From positions 37,110,969 to 37,174,968 of the forward strand of contig CM043942.1 in the NCBI GenBank assembly GCA_014529385.2: a DNA stretch of 64,000 nucleotides, given 5' to 3'. Source of the stretch: Adiantum capillus-veneris (lineage: Eukaryota > Streptophyta > Polypodiopsida > Polypodiales > Pteridaceae). The position numbers were made by a program, and so were the translations under genes. The notes under the pieces were generated by a model. That model did no database searches. It worked only from the letters and a program-made list of their open reading frames with translations, and was not told the DNA's origin. This document shows, in pieces, positions 45,157 to 55,442 of the stretch; within the stretch, counting starts at the first letter, position 1; each line of letters begins with the position of its first letter.

Positions 45157-45380
45157 TTCATTTTAAAATAAAATGAACACATGTACATCAAAAGAAGTTG
45201 GTAGTTGATGAGAGGTAGAATGACAGGGTTTGGTGATGCAAGAATTTCTCCTACTCTTTGGGCACCAAACATGAACACCATTCGTTGTTGAAAATGGATC
45301 TTTCTACTAATTGCAACGTTTATTCTAATGTGTGGAGTAAAATGAAAGGGAAAAACCTCTATTCCTGGGCCATTATCCAT
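45138..45380 (-). CDS. Element C pre-gag module a, second copy (80 aa)
   Basis: A small ORF with H-I-R-I-N-V-A-I and G-E-I-L-A-S-P-N-P-V-I-L-P-L-I. It matches the upstream 45402-45614 ORF and the pre-gag ORF of element G (E-V-L-A-S-D-Q-P-F-V-L-P-L-V). It is hydrophobic with a beta-strand-like alternation. Function unknown. Confidence 0.45.
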   Translation of the reverse strand: MDNGPGIEVFPFHFTPHIRINVAISRKIHFQQRMVFMFGAQRVGEILASPNPVILPLINYQLLLMYMCSFYFKMKCSPTK

Positions 45381-45401
45381 GGCCTATGCATGTCCTAATG
45401 C

Positions 45402-45614
45402 TTAAAATAACACAAAAATATAGACGTCCAAGCTAATATCGTACCTAATGAAACGCAAAATAAAAGGATTTACCGAAGTGTTTATCTCGGCTAACCTAAG
45501 AGGACCTAAAATCCTACGAATTACCCGTTGAAATTGCAACTTAGTACTAACAATTATGTGTATCTTTTGCCTTGCAATAGGAATGAAAGGATCATACAAA
45601 CTCTCGTGATTCAT
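45402..45614 (-). CDS. Element C pre-gag module a, first copy (70 aa)
   Basis: Same phase as the next ORF, separated by one stop. It has K-I-H-I-I-V-S-T-K-L-Q-F-Q-R and A-E-I-N-T-S-V-N-P-F-I-L-R-F-I, aligning with module a at 45138-45380. It begins about 60 bases after the PBS. Confidence 0.45.
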   Translation of the reverse strand: MNHESLYDPFIPIARQKIHIIVSTKLQFQRVIRRILGPLRLAEINTSVNPFILRFIRYDISLDVYIFVLF

Positions 45615-45672
45615 GCAAACTACTTGACTATGCTAAAAGTTGATCCTACACAAAAACATACACGAGTTGTTG

Positions 45673-45690
45673 TCCTCAGTGGGGGCACCA
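45673..45690 (-). promoter_or_regulatory. Primer-binding site of element C
   Basis: Minus strand TGGTGCCCCCACTGAGGA, three bases after the 5' LTR end, identical to the PBS of B. Confidence 0.75.
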
Positions 45691-45838
45691 ATTTGAAGCA
45701 GTCCGGGGCGGGCAACAAGAAGAGCAACCTCTAGACACCCTTCAAGGCTCCCGTGCTTCTCAATGGGGCTGAGGCACAACACAACACAAACCAAAACAAC
45801 AAACCCCCAGCCAAATCCCAACTACACAAGGGGCACCA

Positions 45839-45860
45839 CCTAGTTTAAGAGCGAACTAGG
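45839..45860 (-). repeat. Leader hairpin of element C LTR
   Basis: CCTAGTT, spacer, AACTAGG (same at 36309-36330). On the minus strand it is followed at once by TGGTGCCCC, the first nine bases of the PBS. Confidence 0.7.
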
Positions 45861-45952
45861 ACGCAAAAGAGGAGAATCGTTAGAGCAACCTACAAACAAG
45901 CAAGGAATTTACACTAACCCTAACACCAATGGAACACTCTCACACACTAAAA

Positions 45953-45955
<3 letters not shown>

Positions 45956-46030
<75 letters not shown>
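45956..46030. repeat. (GA)n microsatellite, 75 bp
   Basis: 45 bp in the other LTR (36426-36470). It would be transcribed as (CU)n in the element RNA leader. Confidence 0.95.
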
Positions 46031-46034
<4 letters not shown>

Positions 46035-48420
46035 TGCTCGGGCTGCTTTAAGGTGTATCGTTAATGATCAAGCAAACATAAATATATATATATGTAAGAA
46101 AGAGAGAGAAGGGGGAAGGGGGTGCTTATTGCACTAATGCCTTCTTACAAATCTGTCATGACCAATCAAAGTGAGATTAGTATTTGTTCAACATAGCCTG
46201 AGTAAATTACGCCACAACACATCACAAGAAAAAAGCCACCCCAATCACTGTCTTAAGGCCAGGGGAGTCCTCTCCACCCTGTCGCCCTCTTACAGCATGT
46301 GGGATTTATGGCTAAATTGATAACAATACCTGGAGACAAGCTATCAAGAACTTAAATAAAACACCAAGACACTTACACATCATTATTGTCCATGACTTCA
46401 CGTTGGAAGGGAGACACGGTATCCATGCTTAGTCCAAATTCACCCTCCTTGATTCAGCAAATGTTGGGCTTACTCTAGTAGGAGAAATGATAGATTTCCT
46501 ACTCTCAATTTAATGATCACTCTCTCTTACAAATGGCATAGAGTTCCCTTGCTAATCACCCCTAATACAACACATACATATGCCTAATGCCAATGAGATT
46601 TCACTCAAGAGCTCCTTCTCAAGAGGTTGAGCTTGGCTTCTCAAGCTATAGCATAGTGCTCTTTCTTCTCCCCTTTTTTGTGCTAGCTACACCCTCCTTT
46701 TATAGCACTTTTGAAGGCTAGGGTTACTCCTCTAACCATGGTTGGGTTAGATTTTCAGCAATTTATCTAATTTCTTTTGCTTGGAATTATCAAGAAGTTG
46801 GTGGGGAAAGAAAGAGGAGAGAAATGGAGGTGATAGGACTTTTCATAGTGGGTTAGTGTTAGTAGAGTTAGTATTAATTTACAAATGGAATTGGATATTT
46901 ACAATGGGAGTATCCATGTATGATACAAATAAGGAAGAAAAACTCTTAAGAGGTAAGAAAAGGTGGATTTCTTACAAGGTTGATGCTCCAAGTGTCTTGA
47001 GTAGGGCCAATTTTGACGCTTGTTGACGGTCCACTAGCTTTGACGGTACATTTTTTCTCCACTCTTGACATTCCTTGAGAGACAAGGTACTTGAAGCTGA
47101 GTAATCAACCACCATGATGCTATCTTTTAAGAGAAGAGGCTGAATTTTGTGGTTTTTTTGATAGATATGGGTAATTTGGAGGAGGAAAAATGAGACTAGG
47201 TGGTCAATTTTGGAATGGAATTGTGTGTGGGAGGTATGAGTTCACCATGGTTTCTCTTATTCTTCAAGGTTGAGGAGAAGGTGAGTAGGGTGCAGAGAGG
47301 AGTGGTGAGAGAGGTGGGGATGATGAGTGGAGAAGTGTGTGTGAAAGAGGAAAATGATAAAGTGGAAGAGAGAGTGTGGCTGCATAGCATGGGAAAACTG
47401 GGGTCCACTAATAAAATCATAGCTCATAGCTCGTAGCTCAAAAAAATTTGAAAAACTTTGAGGCAAAAGTTCAGCCCACGAGCTACAACTTTTGTTTGTA
47501 TCACCTTTTCAAACTCGGAGAGCAAGTGAACTTTAAAAATTCAGCAAAACCGACCGTTTTTTTCCACTGCAAAAGGTCCTTGTGGGGTCCTTCTTTGGAT
47601 GATTCTTTTGAATACCTCCAAGAGTGAGCCCTCCATAGTGCATGTATGCATGCCACCTACACTTGACCTTATTTGGTAGGTCTATAATTGAAGATATTGT
47701 TGAGATCATGATATAAGTGAATAGTACAACTAAGAAAATCAAATATTGAGGGGTCTAAAAAATATGTACATGTCAAATATAAATAATATAAGTGGAAAAA
47801 ATATAAAGGGGTCAAAAGAAATCTCTCTTATTATGAGGCTATCATAAAAAGATAAATATTTTTGGTGTTCTAATTTTTTAGAAAAAAAAACAAAATAGAT
47901 GTAGGAAGGGAAAAATCACAATAGTGAAAAAATATACACATAAATAAAACTAGTTTTTTTGGATTTTTGTTGGCGTGGAGTTACACCAAATATAAGAGAA
48001 GCTTACATAAAAATATTTCTATATGGAATAAAGAGTATGAAAAATGGTAAGAAAAATTGTGGTAATGGTGAGGCAATGTACAGAGCATAAATAACACACA
48101 CTTAGGTAGAAATATTTAAATAAATACCAAAATAATTATGAAAAAATCTTTTATTTAGGCCCTATATACAAAGAAATATTTACATACGCATGGGCCATAA
48201 TATACTTATATTTTTTATATTTTATATTTTTTTGGCTCAACTAGCCAAATGACTAGCTAATTGAGGGTTTTTTATTTCAGTAAGGAGATATGGGAAAAGT
48301 CCCCTAACTCACACGCACCTATATACAGTGAAAGGGTGAGGGTAACCACAGTGTTTGAGTGATTTGATAGGGTGAGATAACTCACTATGGCAATAACAGA
48401 GAGCCGAAAAACGGCTATCA

Positions 48421-48957
48421 CTATCTTAGTGGCACTTTATATCTTGGCTTGTTTTATCCCAAGGGGGGATCATTGCCGCCAGACTTACATGATTTTTTGG
48501 ACTCAGATTGGGCTGGTTGTTTTGACATACTAGTGTCCACAAGTGGTTTTGTTTCATGCTTGGCAGTTCATGTATATCATGGTTGAGCAAGAAGCAAACT
48601 ATTGTGGCCAGTTCGAGTTGTGAGGCTGAGTACAGGGCAGTATTCACAGCTACGGTTGAGTGTGTATGGCTCAGACGCCTTCTGGTTGACTTGGGTGTTG
48701 GACAGGACACTGCCAACACTATCTACACTGACAGTGAGAGCGCATTGGCAGTTGCGAGGAACCCAGTTTTTCATGCTCGCACAAAGCACATTGAGGTGCA
48801 TTACCACTATGTCAGGGAGAGGCTCTTAGTAGGAGAGATCAGCTTGGCTTATGTGCCAACACAGGACAACATTGTAGATCTTTTCACAAAGGAATTGTCT
48901 CGTGAGAAGCTTGAATATTTCCGCAAAGATTTGGGCTTCCTCCCCTTTGTGGACTGA
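48421..48957 (+). pseudogene. Element F RNase H, right part
   Basis: Resumes the copia frame in L-S-G-T-L-Y-L-G-L. A frameshift near 48555 then leads to 48556-48957 with W-L-S-K-K-Q-T-I-V-A-S-S-S-C-E-A-E-Y, Y-T-D-S-E-S-A-L and R-T-K-H-I-E-V-H-Y-H. It ends with the D-L-F-T-K motif normal for copia and a TGA at 48955-48957. Confidence 0.85.
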
Positions 48958-49021
48958 TCATGTCCTCAGGGCATGGATCTTCCCTTTACTCATGTGCCAG
49001 CTCTCGTTCACCGCATCACTC

Positions 49022-49031
49022 CAGGGGGGAT
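49022..49031 (+). promoter_or_regulatory. Polypurine tract of element F
   Basis: CAGGGGGGAT immediately before the 3' LTR. Confidence 0.7.
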
Positions 49032-49032
49032 T

Positions 49033-49256
49033 TGTTACCATATGCATGTGGTAGTGATGTGTGTGAACACACTAGGACTATTAGGGCATTTTTTCCCTCT
49101 TTAGGATCCCTCCCCGGTGCATTGTGTATACGCCCATCACTCTAGGGCTATCCATCTTTCCATTGCACACTAAGTAACACACTCTCTATTGTGTGCCTTG
49201 AGCTTCCTTCGTCTTCTCCAAGCTGTGTGTGTTTTTCTGCAACCCTAATTCCAACA
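49033..49256 (+). repeat. 3' LTR of element F
   Basis: TGTTACC...CCAACA, followed by the target duplication ATTTG. Confidence 0.92.
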
Positions 49257-49274
49257 ATTTGATTATAGCCACAT

Positions 49275-50000
49275 ACTTTTGTTAGTGTGTTCAACTTTTG
49301 CATTAGCTTGGGTTTGATATAGAGGTGATTTATTGTGGGTCACCATGAATTCAACCAACCAATATTCAATTACATTTTTTAAGAAAGGAGTTCCCCTATC
49401 ACTAACAATTTCAATTGGTAAGCCATAGTGATGCATGAACACATTCTCATAAAAGAAATTGCATTGTGGTGCATGCATCCTTTTTTCTTGTTGCTTTGGT
49501 TTCTGTCCATTTTGTCAAATAGTCTGATGTATTGGACTTGGTTTGTGGCCATAGTGGCATGTAATCTCTTCTTTGAGGTAATGTCTCTCTTTGACAAGCA
49601 TCACATCATTTTACATACTATTAAGCATCTAAGTTTAGAGTAGGCCACCAAATTCCTACAACCATGATTAATCATACTATCATTATTGCTAAAAAATGTG
49701 CTCTTGTTAACCGTGCATGTGCTTGCTCTAATATAGAAATGTAACTAGGCTCATTGTCATAGGGACAAAGATTTTGGTCCTCACCTCTTTTGTATCGTTG
49801 ATTTACAATCAATGTATAGCTTTGGGCTTCTTCTTCAATTGCTATTTGGCGTCTTTTGCTTTTTTTTTTTTTTTGGGAACATAGATATTCTACCAAATGT
49901 TTTCTTCACGAGGGTGTCAGCATTACATGGAATAGGGGATATGTGGAATATGACTCATCTTTTGGCATCACTTGTAGGAAATATGTTATATCATCCTGGA
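49275..50000 (-). pseudogene. Gypsy remnant H: integrase zinc module and core
   Basis: Frame 49672-49896 reads Y-T-L-I-V-N-Q-R-Y-K-R-G-E-D-Q and E-Q-A-H-A-R-L, close to the second zinc module of element A. Frame 49263-49478 reads L-P-I-E-I-V-S-D-R-G-T-P-F and A-K-V-E-H-T-N-K, the second Asp and the Glu of the core. It joins element E's RT at about 49275, where E's G-Y-N-Q-I begins. 50001-50135 has no clear coding. Confidence 0.6.
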
Positions 50001-50214
50001 TGGACAATAAAAAAAGAAGGCCCATAATAGGATTATGAGCTTGTTTCAGATACTCTATCTAGTCATGGGGTTTCTATGCACAAAAGAAGAAATCCCTCAA
50101 GTGTTCTTTAACACAAATGTCCTATTACTAACTGTTGATGTTTAAAAATGACGTGCCCGGTGGGGAGACCTCTATATCACACATATCCTGAAATCCCCAA
50201 GCATCACCTCAAGT

Positions 50215-50250
<36 letters not shown>
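50215..50250. repeat. Homopolymer of 36 G
   Basis: Uninterrupted G run in the G LTR. The matching place in the other copy has 26 G (58521-58546). Confidence 0.95.
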
Positions 50251-50251
<1 letters not shown>

Positions 50252-50277
50252 ATCCTCCTATTACTATAAGGGCACCA

Positions 50278-50298
50278 CCTAGCATAAGTGCGACTAGG
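50278..50298 (-). repeat. Leader hairpin of element G LTR
   Basis: CCTAG, spacer, CTAGG, in the context GGCACCACCTAG. The sister copy at 58572-58592 is CCTAGC...GCTAGG. Confidence 0.65.
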
Positions 50299-50386
50299 AC
50301 ACATATCATAGCCTCAAACTTGTCACTCTAGCACAACACACCCAAACCACATTCTTCTGAATCTTGACTATGAGAGAGAGTGTGTG

Positions 50387-50428
<42 letters not shown>

Positions 50429-51535
50429 CCCTTTCTTATTATTCCCTACTATGAGAAATCCCAAATGGATACACAGCCAGGCCCGATAGCTTCCACAGAG
50501 AAGAAGCTACCATCCAGAGGGTGGATGATTACACTTGACTTTTATCACATGATATAACCCAAGTACACATGCCTTGATGGAAAAGAGGTCATTTCTATTG
50601 ATGTAGTTCCACAGCAAGATTACAAGCTACTCGAGCTCCAAGATGGGGCTTGGGCTAACCAAGAGATTTCTTATGAGCTAGATGTGTGTCTAAACCCATA
50701 TTTCCATGGTGCCAACATCAAGTGCTCCGAATTTCATGCACTTAGAGTGCCAACCTTCCAAAAAAAACTACTAATTGTCTATCATGCTCGTGCAGTGTCT
50801 GCATATTGTTATGATTATGGTGATGTTGTGCTTCTCTGCATTGGTGTTCTCCTCTCCGTGTGTTTGAGTGGAGATCTCACCCTCCTTATATAGGATTTTG
50901 GGAATGGTGACCTCTCTTACCAGTGGGGTGTGAGAGAGTGTGAGTGTGCCATGTGATTGCGGGAGCTGCTCCAGTGGAGCCTCTTCTTATTCTATTGAGT
51001 AAGAGAGATAAGGTGAAGAGAGTAGAGAGAGAGGGAAGGAGTGGGGTAGGGATAGGTGAATTTACAAGTGCTAGCCACTTAGGGTAACTTAGTTTAGGGC
51101 TTTTGACAAGGGTGTTGCCAATGGGGGAAATTCATAGAAGAGGGGGATGGAGTATGCTTCTGCCGTCATCGGTGTTTTGCTGATGTTGAGATGCTATGGG
51201 ATGAAGAGATCTAGGCCGTATGGATCCTCCCCGTTTGTATCGCTTTTCCGTCTTGCTTCTTGTGTTCCTCTTTCCAGAGAAGTGGTTTATACTAGATGCA
51301 GTCATAATCTAGATTGTGTTTTCTGCTTAATTAGCATGATATGAGGTGGTGTATATAAGTGGCTGTGTGTATAAGTGTGTACGTGTATATGTATATGGTA
51401 TGGGTGTATAGCGGGATTTCATGTGTGCTTGGGTGTGTGGATACTATAAATACTAGTGTATGTGTAGGTGCATGTACGTTTTTGTATGCATGTGTGTGCT
51501 TGACATAGTGGGTGGGTGTGTATGGTAATTGAAGA

Positions 51536-51540
<5 letters not shown>

Positions 51541-51573
<33 letters not shown>

Positions 51574-51946
51574 TTCTTACAGAGAGAACGAGAGAGGGGG
51601 AGAGATGGAGAGAGAGTGTATGTGTGTGTGTGTGTGTGTGTAAATGACGAGAGAGGGAGAGAGGCTTTCTGATGCTGCTCGGCCAAATCAAGAAAGGAGA
51701 GAGAGAGAGATACGATGTGAGAGGGGGAGGGAGATAGTGAGCGAGAGATGGGGAGAGAGGGAGGGAGAGGGTGAGAGAGTATGGTGTGTGGGTGTGAGTG
51801 TATGTGTGGTGGGTGTTAAGAGAGACAAAGAGCCTATATTATATGCCCTGCATGGGCTGCCGACACAGGACAGGCAGGAGAGAGAGGACGCGAGTTAATG
51901 AGAGAGAGAGATGGAGAGAGAGCGGGCCAGGGAGTGTGTGGGTTTG

Positions 51947-51991
<45 letters not shown>

Positions 51992-52060
51992 CTCTCATGG
52001 CGACCCTTGGGTTGACAAAAGAGAGGGAGAGAGAGGGTTTTTAGCCGCTTCTGATGCTGG

Positions 52061-52128
<68 letters not shown>
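51541..52128. repeat. Cluster of (GA)n and (GT)n microsatellites
   Basis: Long (GA)n at 51541-51571, 51949-51987 and 52062-52128 with short TG runs between, and G-rich tracts at 52132-52165. Open frames across this block on both strands (Ser/Leu or Arg/Glu repeats) are artefacts of the repeats. Confidence 0.9.
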
Positions 52129-52131
<3 letters not shown>

Positions 52132-52358
52132 GAGGGGGGGGGGGGGTGGTGCCAAGGGGGGGGGCGTCCCCTCTGTGGATGCGAGCAGGGTGGCGGTCTG
52201 CAGTTCCTGAGGAATAGAAAGAGAAAAAAAACGTTTTTTGTTTTGTTTGCATTATCAAGCTCCCCTCTCGAGGTTGGTTCCCACGGTCGTAGCCTTTGAA
52301 AGCCGGGCATCATTAGCCTCTAGGTGAGCTAGAGTGAGGTGCGGTTAACCCCGTGTCA

Positions 52359-52371
52359 TTAGCCCTTCCCC
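52359..52371 (-). promoter_or_regulatory. Polypurine tract of element G
   Basis: Minus strand GGGGAAGGGCTAA, close to that of C and D. Confidence 0.65.
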
Positions 52372-52387
52372 AAAAGGTTAGGAGCAT

Positions 52388-53603
52388 TTATGCCTCTAAC
52401 TCATTTGTTTGGTCATTGTCATCAGAGGTGGAGGTTGATGGTGTATCCTCATCTAGAATGTCGATATGTAGAGCTTGATCAAATCGTAGAAAAGGGTTTA
52501 AGCCACCATCCATGACTTTGGTCTTTTGAAGCTTACCATCCACTTCCATGAGTTGGTAACTCCCATTGGCATATTTCTTCCTGATGATGAAAGGACCTTC
52601 CCATCGGAGTAGGAACTTCTTATCCTTGCGTGTGTCAAAGCGATTGTCATAGCGGAGCACCAACATGCCCTTCTTTAAATCTTTGTGCCAAAGATGTTGA
52701 TTGAAACTAAGCCATATGTGTTCTGCCTGTGCCGCATAATGATTGATTGCTTATTCTCTGTCCAGCGGTAGTCATTCCAAGTGAAGGATGTGACGTTTCA
52801 AATCCATGTTGGGTCGTTGAAACTGGCTTGCCATTATTCTGAGACTTGCTAGTTGCACCTCAATACGTAAGATTGCCTCCTTACCAAATACCAAATGATA
52901 TGGGGTGAACCCCAAAGATGTTTGGAATGAGGTTCGTTAGGCCCACAAAGTTGGGACTAGATACTTATCCCAATCCCCAGGATGATTTGTTAACCTACTT
53001 GGTAATAATTTTATAAATCATTCCATTCACTTTTTCAACTAGGCCATTATATTGAGGGTAATATGGTGTGGAGTTCCTCCTTGTAATGCCTAGTTTTTGC
53101 ATTAACTCCCGTACCAAGTCTACCCTGAAATGTGGCCCTCTATTAGAGATGATTTCTAATGGTGTGCCAAACCTGCAATAGATGTGCTCATAGACAAACT
53201 TGGATACCTCCAGAATTGTGATCCTAGTTGTGGCTGTAGATTCCGCCCATCTAGTCATATAGTTGACTCCCATGATGATATAGAACTTCCCTAAGTTGGC
53301 CCTAGGCAATGGTCCTATGGCATCTATACCCCATTTTTCAAATGGTCCATATGAAAGGACAGGTGTCTGTGGTTCAGGCATGAGTGATCTGGTGCCGGCC
53401 TTTTGACATAGCTTACATGTCTTACACCAGTGGCGTACATCATGATTGAGGGTAGGCCATACAAAACCAGCCTGCAAGATTTTCTTGCTTGTTATATCTA
53501 GGAAAAAGTGACTTCCACAAATACCTTCATGAAAATTGGTAATTATCCCAGTAATTTCATTAGAGAGAGTGACCTTTCCGAGTACTTGGTCCTTACCCTT
53601 CAA
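52388..53603 (-). pseudogene. Element G integrase
   Basis: Frame 52995-53603 has the zinc module (C-K-T-C-K-L-C), W-G-I-D-A-I-G with the first Asp, then L-E-I-I-S-N-R-G where the second catalytic Asp is Asn, and N-G-L-V-E-K with Glu. 52388-52666 is the tail (G-P-F-I-I-R-K-K-Y-A-N-G-S-Y-Q-L), nearly the same as in D. Between them stops and frameshifts accumulate. Confidence 0.78.
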
Positions 53604-53665
53604 TACATACCATCATTGATAAGTCGATACCTTGTGGACTTCCTGGTAAGCTATTGCTTTTGACC

Positions 53666-54170
53666 TTACGTCGGATCCAATGGACATTCCCCTGTTTCCA
53701 AGAAATACATTATGTTGTGTAAGGCATCACTACCTTGAAATAGAGGAAGCTTTAGCTTTATAACCCCAACTACCATTTCCTGCAGTCTTTCACTTGCTAA
53801 GGCGTCGACTTCATGGTTTTGAGCCCTTGGGATGCGGTGTAGTTGAACTGCTTCAAACCTACCTAGCAAAGTTTTTACACGGCTTAAGTGAGTCCTCGAG
53901 CTAGGATTTTTACATATCCATGCTCCATTTACTTGCCTTACCAAAAGTAGAGCATCCCCAAATACATTAAGGCGTTTTACCCCTTGTGAGATGCACCATT
54001 GTAACCCCTTGGTCATACTCAGTGTTCATTGTTAGAATGAAATTCTAACAAATGGCCAAGCAAAAATACCTTAATACCTTTGTCATCAAAGACCACTATG
54101 CATGTAGCTGGTTTGTCAGATGCTCACTTGTAGGCTCCATCAAAGTAGAGAGAGTGTGCTCTTTCTATCA
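53666..54170 (-). pseudogene. Element G second RNase H
   Basis: Frame 53666-54016 has F-G-D-A-L-L-L-V and N-H-E-V-D-A-L-A, where the usual E-A-D is E-V-D. The upstream part with F-D-G-A-Y and H-S-N-N-E lies at 54030-54170 and is broken by stops and a frameshift. Confidence 0.65.
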
Positions 54171-54700
54171 CTAGTGGCTCTGGGAGTGGTTTTTCCCTCC
54201 TCTTTAGATTTCTTTACCTTCTTGTCCATGAGTCCCCCCAAGCTCTCCCTTGTCATGCTTTCCACCTGTATCATGTAGTCAAAATCTTGCATAGGACGAA
54301 ATGGCCATTTAGTAATCCTAGCAGAAATATCCATGTGTTGTACCACATAGGGGAACATTTCATCCATGGTTAAGATTAAAAATTGCCTAGGCAACAAATA
54401 TGATCAAAACTTTGTAGCTGCAAATCTAAGAGCTAGGACTAGGTGTTCCACATGGGTGAAACCCTTCTATGCCGCTATCATCATGCGACTGGAGAAGTAG
54501 ATTGGCCTCATGAAAGATGTTGTTGCATCCTTCTGGAGTAGCAGTGCCCCCAAGGAGTCATCACCCACACGTGAGGTGACATAGAACTTTTCATCCCAGT
54601 TAGGCGGTGAGATAGTTGGTAGAGTGGCTAAGAACTCCTTTACCTTGTTGTAATAATGCTCGCTCTCCTCCTCCCATGTGAAAGTCGATCATTGTGTGAG
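54171..54700 (-). pseudogene. Element G native RNase H
   Basis: Decayed. F-Y-V-T-S-R-V-G-D-D-S-L-G near 54580 lacks the first catalytic Asp, as in D. 54140-54397 covers the end (F-P-Y-V-V-Q-H-M-D-I-S-A-R-I-T-K-W). Confidence 0.6.
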
Positions 54701-55442
54701 CTAGTGCAGTGGTAGAACAAGTTGTGATGGTAGATGTATGAATCTACTCAAGTACCTCACCTTCTTTAGAAAAGAGACTAGTTGACGTGTGGTTGTTGGT
54801 GAAGGTAGTGCGATGAGTGCGGACACCTTACTTGGATCGGCATTGATACCTTCAGCTGAAATTTCAGGGCCTAAGAGAATGACTCTACTATTCCCAATGT
54901 AACACTTGTCTACATTTAACTGCCCTCCTGGGATTTGCAGCCTTGCTAAACCCTCAATCACTTTTTCTAAGTGTAAGATGCAAGGGCTATATATACAAAA
55001 ATTATCAATAAACACTCTTATGGATGATCCAAAGAACGGTTGAAAGACATATGTGACATATCTTTGAAATGTGGAAGGTGCATTTGTGAGACCAAATTGC
55101 ATAAGCAAAACAACCCCATGGTGTAATGAAAGTGGTTTTTAGTTGCTCTTCCAAGGCTATGCGTATTTGAAAATAGCCGGAATATCCATCACACACTGTG
55201 TAGCATTCAAAACCAGCTACTTCATTCAAAATTTCATCCAAGAAAGGGAGAGGGAAATGGTCCCTCTTTGTGGTTGCATTCAGTGGTTTGTAGTCGAGGC
55301 AAACCCTCCACTTACCATTATTCTTAGGCTTCACCACTACGGTGACACCCACTCTGAGTTTTCCACAGGGTAAATGAACCCCGCTTCCAGTAGCTTCCTT
55401 ACCTCGGTGAGGAGTTCCTTTTCTTGTATGACCCCCAGCCAT
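54701..55442 (-). pseudogene. Element G reverse transcriptase
   Basis: Frame 55005-55442 gives P-K-N-N-G-K-W-R-V-C-L-D-Y and C-D-G-Y-S-G-Y-F-Q-I. Frame 54701-55108 gives F-G-L-T-N-A-P-S-T-F-Q-R and V-F-I-D-N-F-C, with the second palm Asp changed to Asn. A frameshift near 55100 separates them. Inactive. Confidence 0.78.

Larger units (their letters stand above)
36164..48420 (-). mobile_element. Element C: Tat-like Ty3/gypsy retrotransposon nested in F
   Basis: LTRs at 36164-38860 (3') and 45694-48420 (5') bound a minus-strand body. CTAT lies on both sides (36160-36163 and 48421-48424). Deleting C plus one CTAT restores the copia frame R-Y-L-S-G-T. I counted about 27 substitutions between LTRs of about 2.69 kb (near 1%), so C is the youngest insertion here. 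Body order is PBS, pre-gag ORFs, gag, zinc knuckle, protease, RT, RNase H, second RNase H, integrase, polypurine tract. Confidence 0.93.
45694..48420 (-). repeat. 5' LTR of element C
   Basis: 2727 bp. The TATA box (TATAAAAG on the minus strand) at 46697-46704 implies a start near 46670, so about 1 kb at the 45694 side would be transcribed R/U5 leader. That leader holds (GA)n at 45956-46030 and the hairpin at 45839-45860. ORFs of 69-81 codons occur in both LTR copies simply because the copies are nearly identical. Confidence 0.92.
31784..49256 (+). mobile_element. Element F: Ty1/copia retrotransposon interrupted by element C
   Basis: LTRs of 227 and 224 bp (31784-32010 and 49033-49256) with TGTTACC...CCAACA ends are flanked by the perfect 5-base duplication ATTTG (31779-31783 and 49257-49261). 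The PBS is the initiator-Met type. The order gag, protease, integrase, RT, RNase H is Ty1/copia. Element C splits the RT/RNase H region at 36163/48421. The LTRs differ at roughly 16-18 positions by eye, so F is clearly older than C. Confidence 0.92.
50136..52358 (-). repeat. 3' LTR of element G
   Basis: Starts TGATGTTTAAAAATGACG on the plus strand. The end is put at CA 52357-52358 before the PPT, but a second ATCATTAGCC at 52307-52316 leaves an alternative end. The first 370 bases match 58444-58830, the rest does not. It contains a G36 run, several (GA)n blocks and a minus-strand TATA box (TATATAAG) at 50885-50892. Confidence 0.65.

Noticed and set aside
47196-47742. ORFs of 69-78 codons present in both LTRs of element C
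   Set aside because: Conservation only reflects the 99% identity of the two LTRs. There is no independent evidence of coding.
51419-52313. Several 76-92-codon ORFs rich in Ser-Leu or Arg-Glu
   Set aside because: They are translations of (GA)n/(CT)n repeats on both strands.
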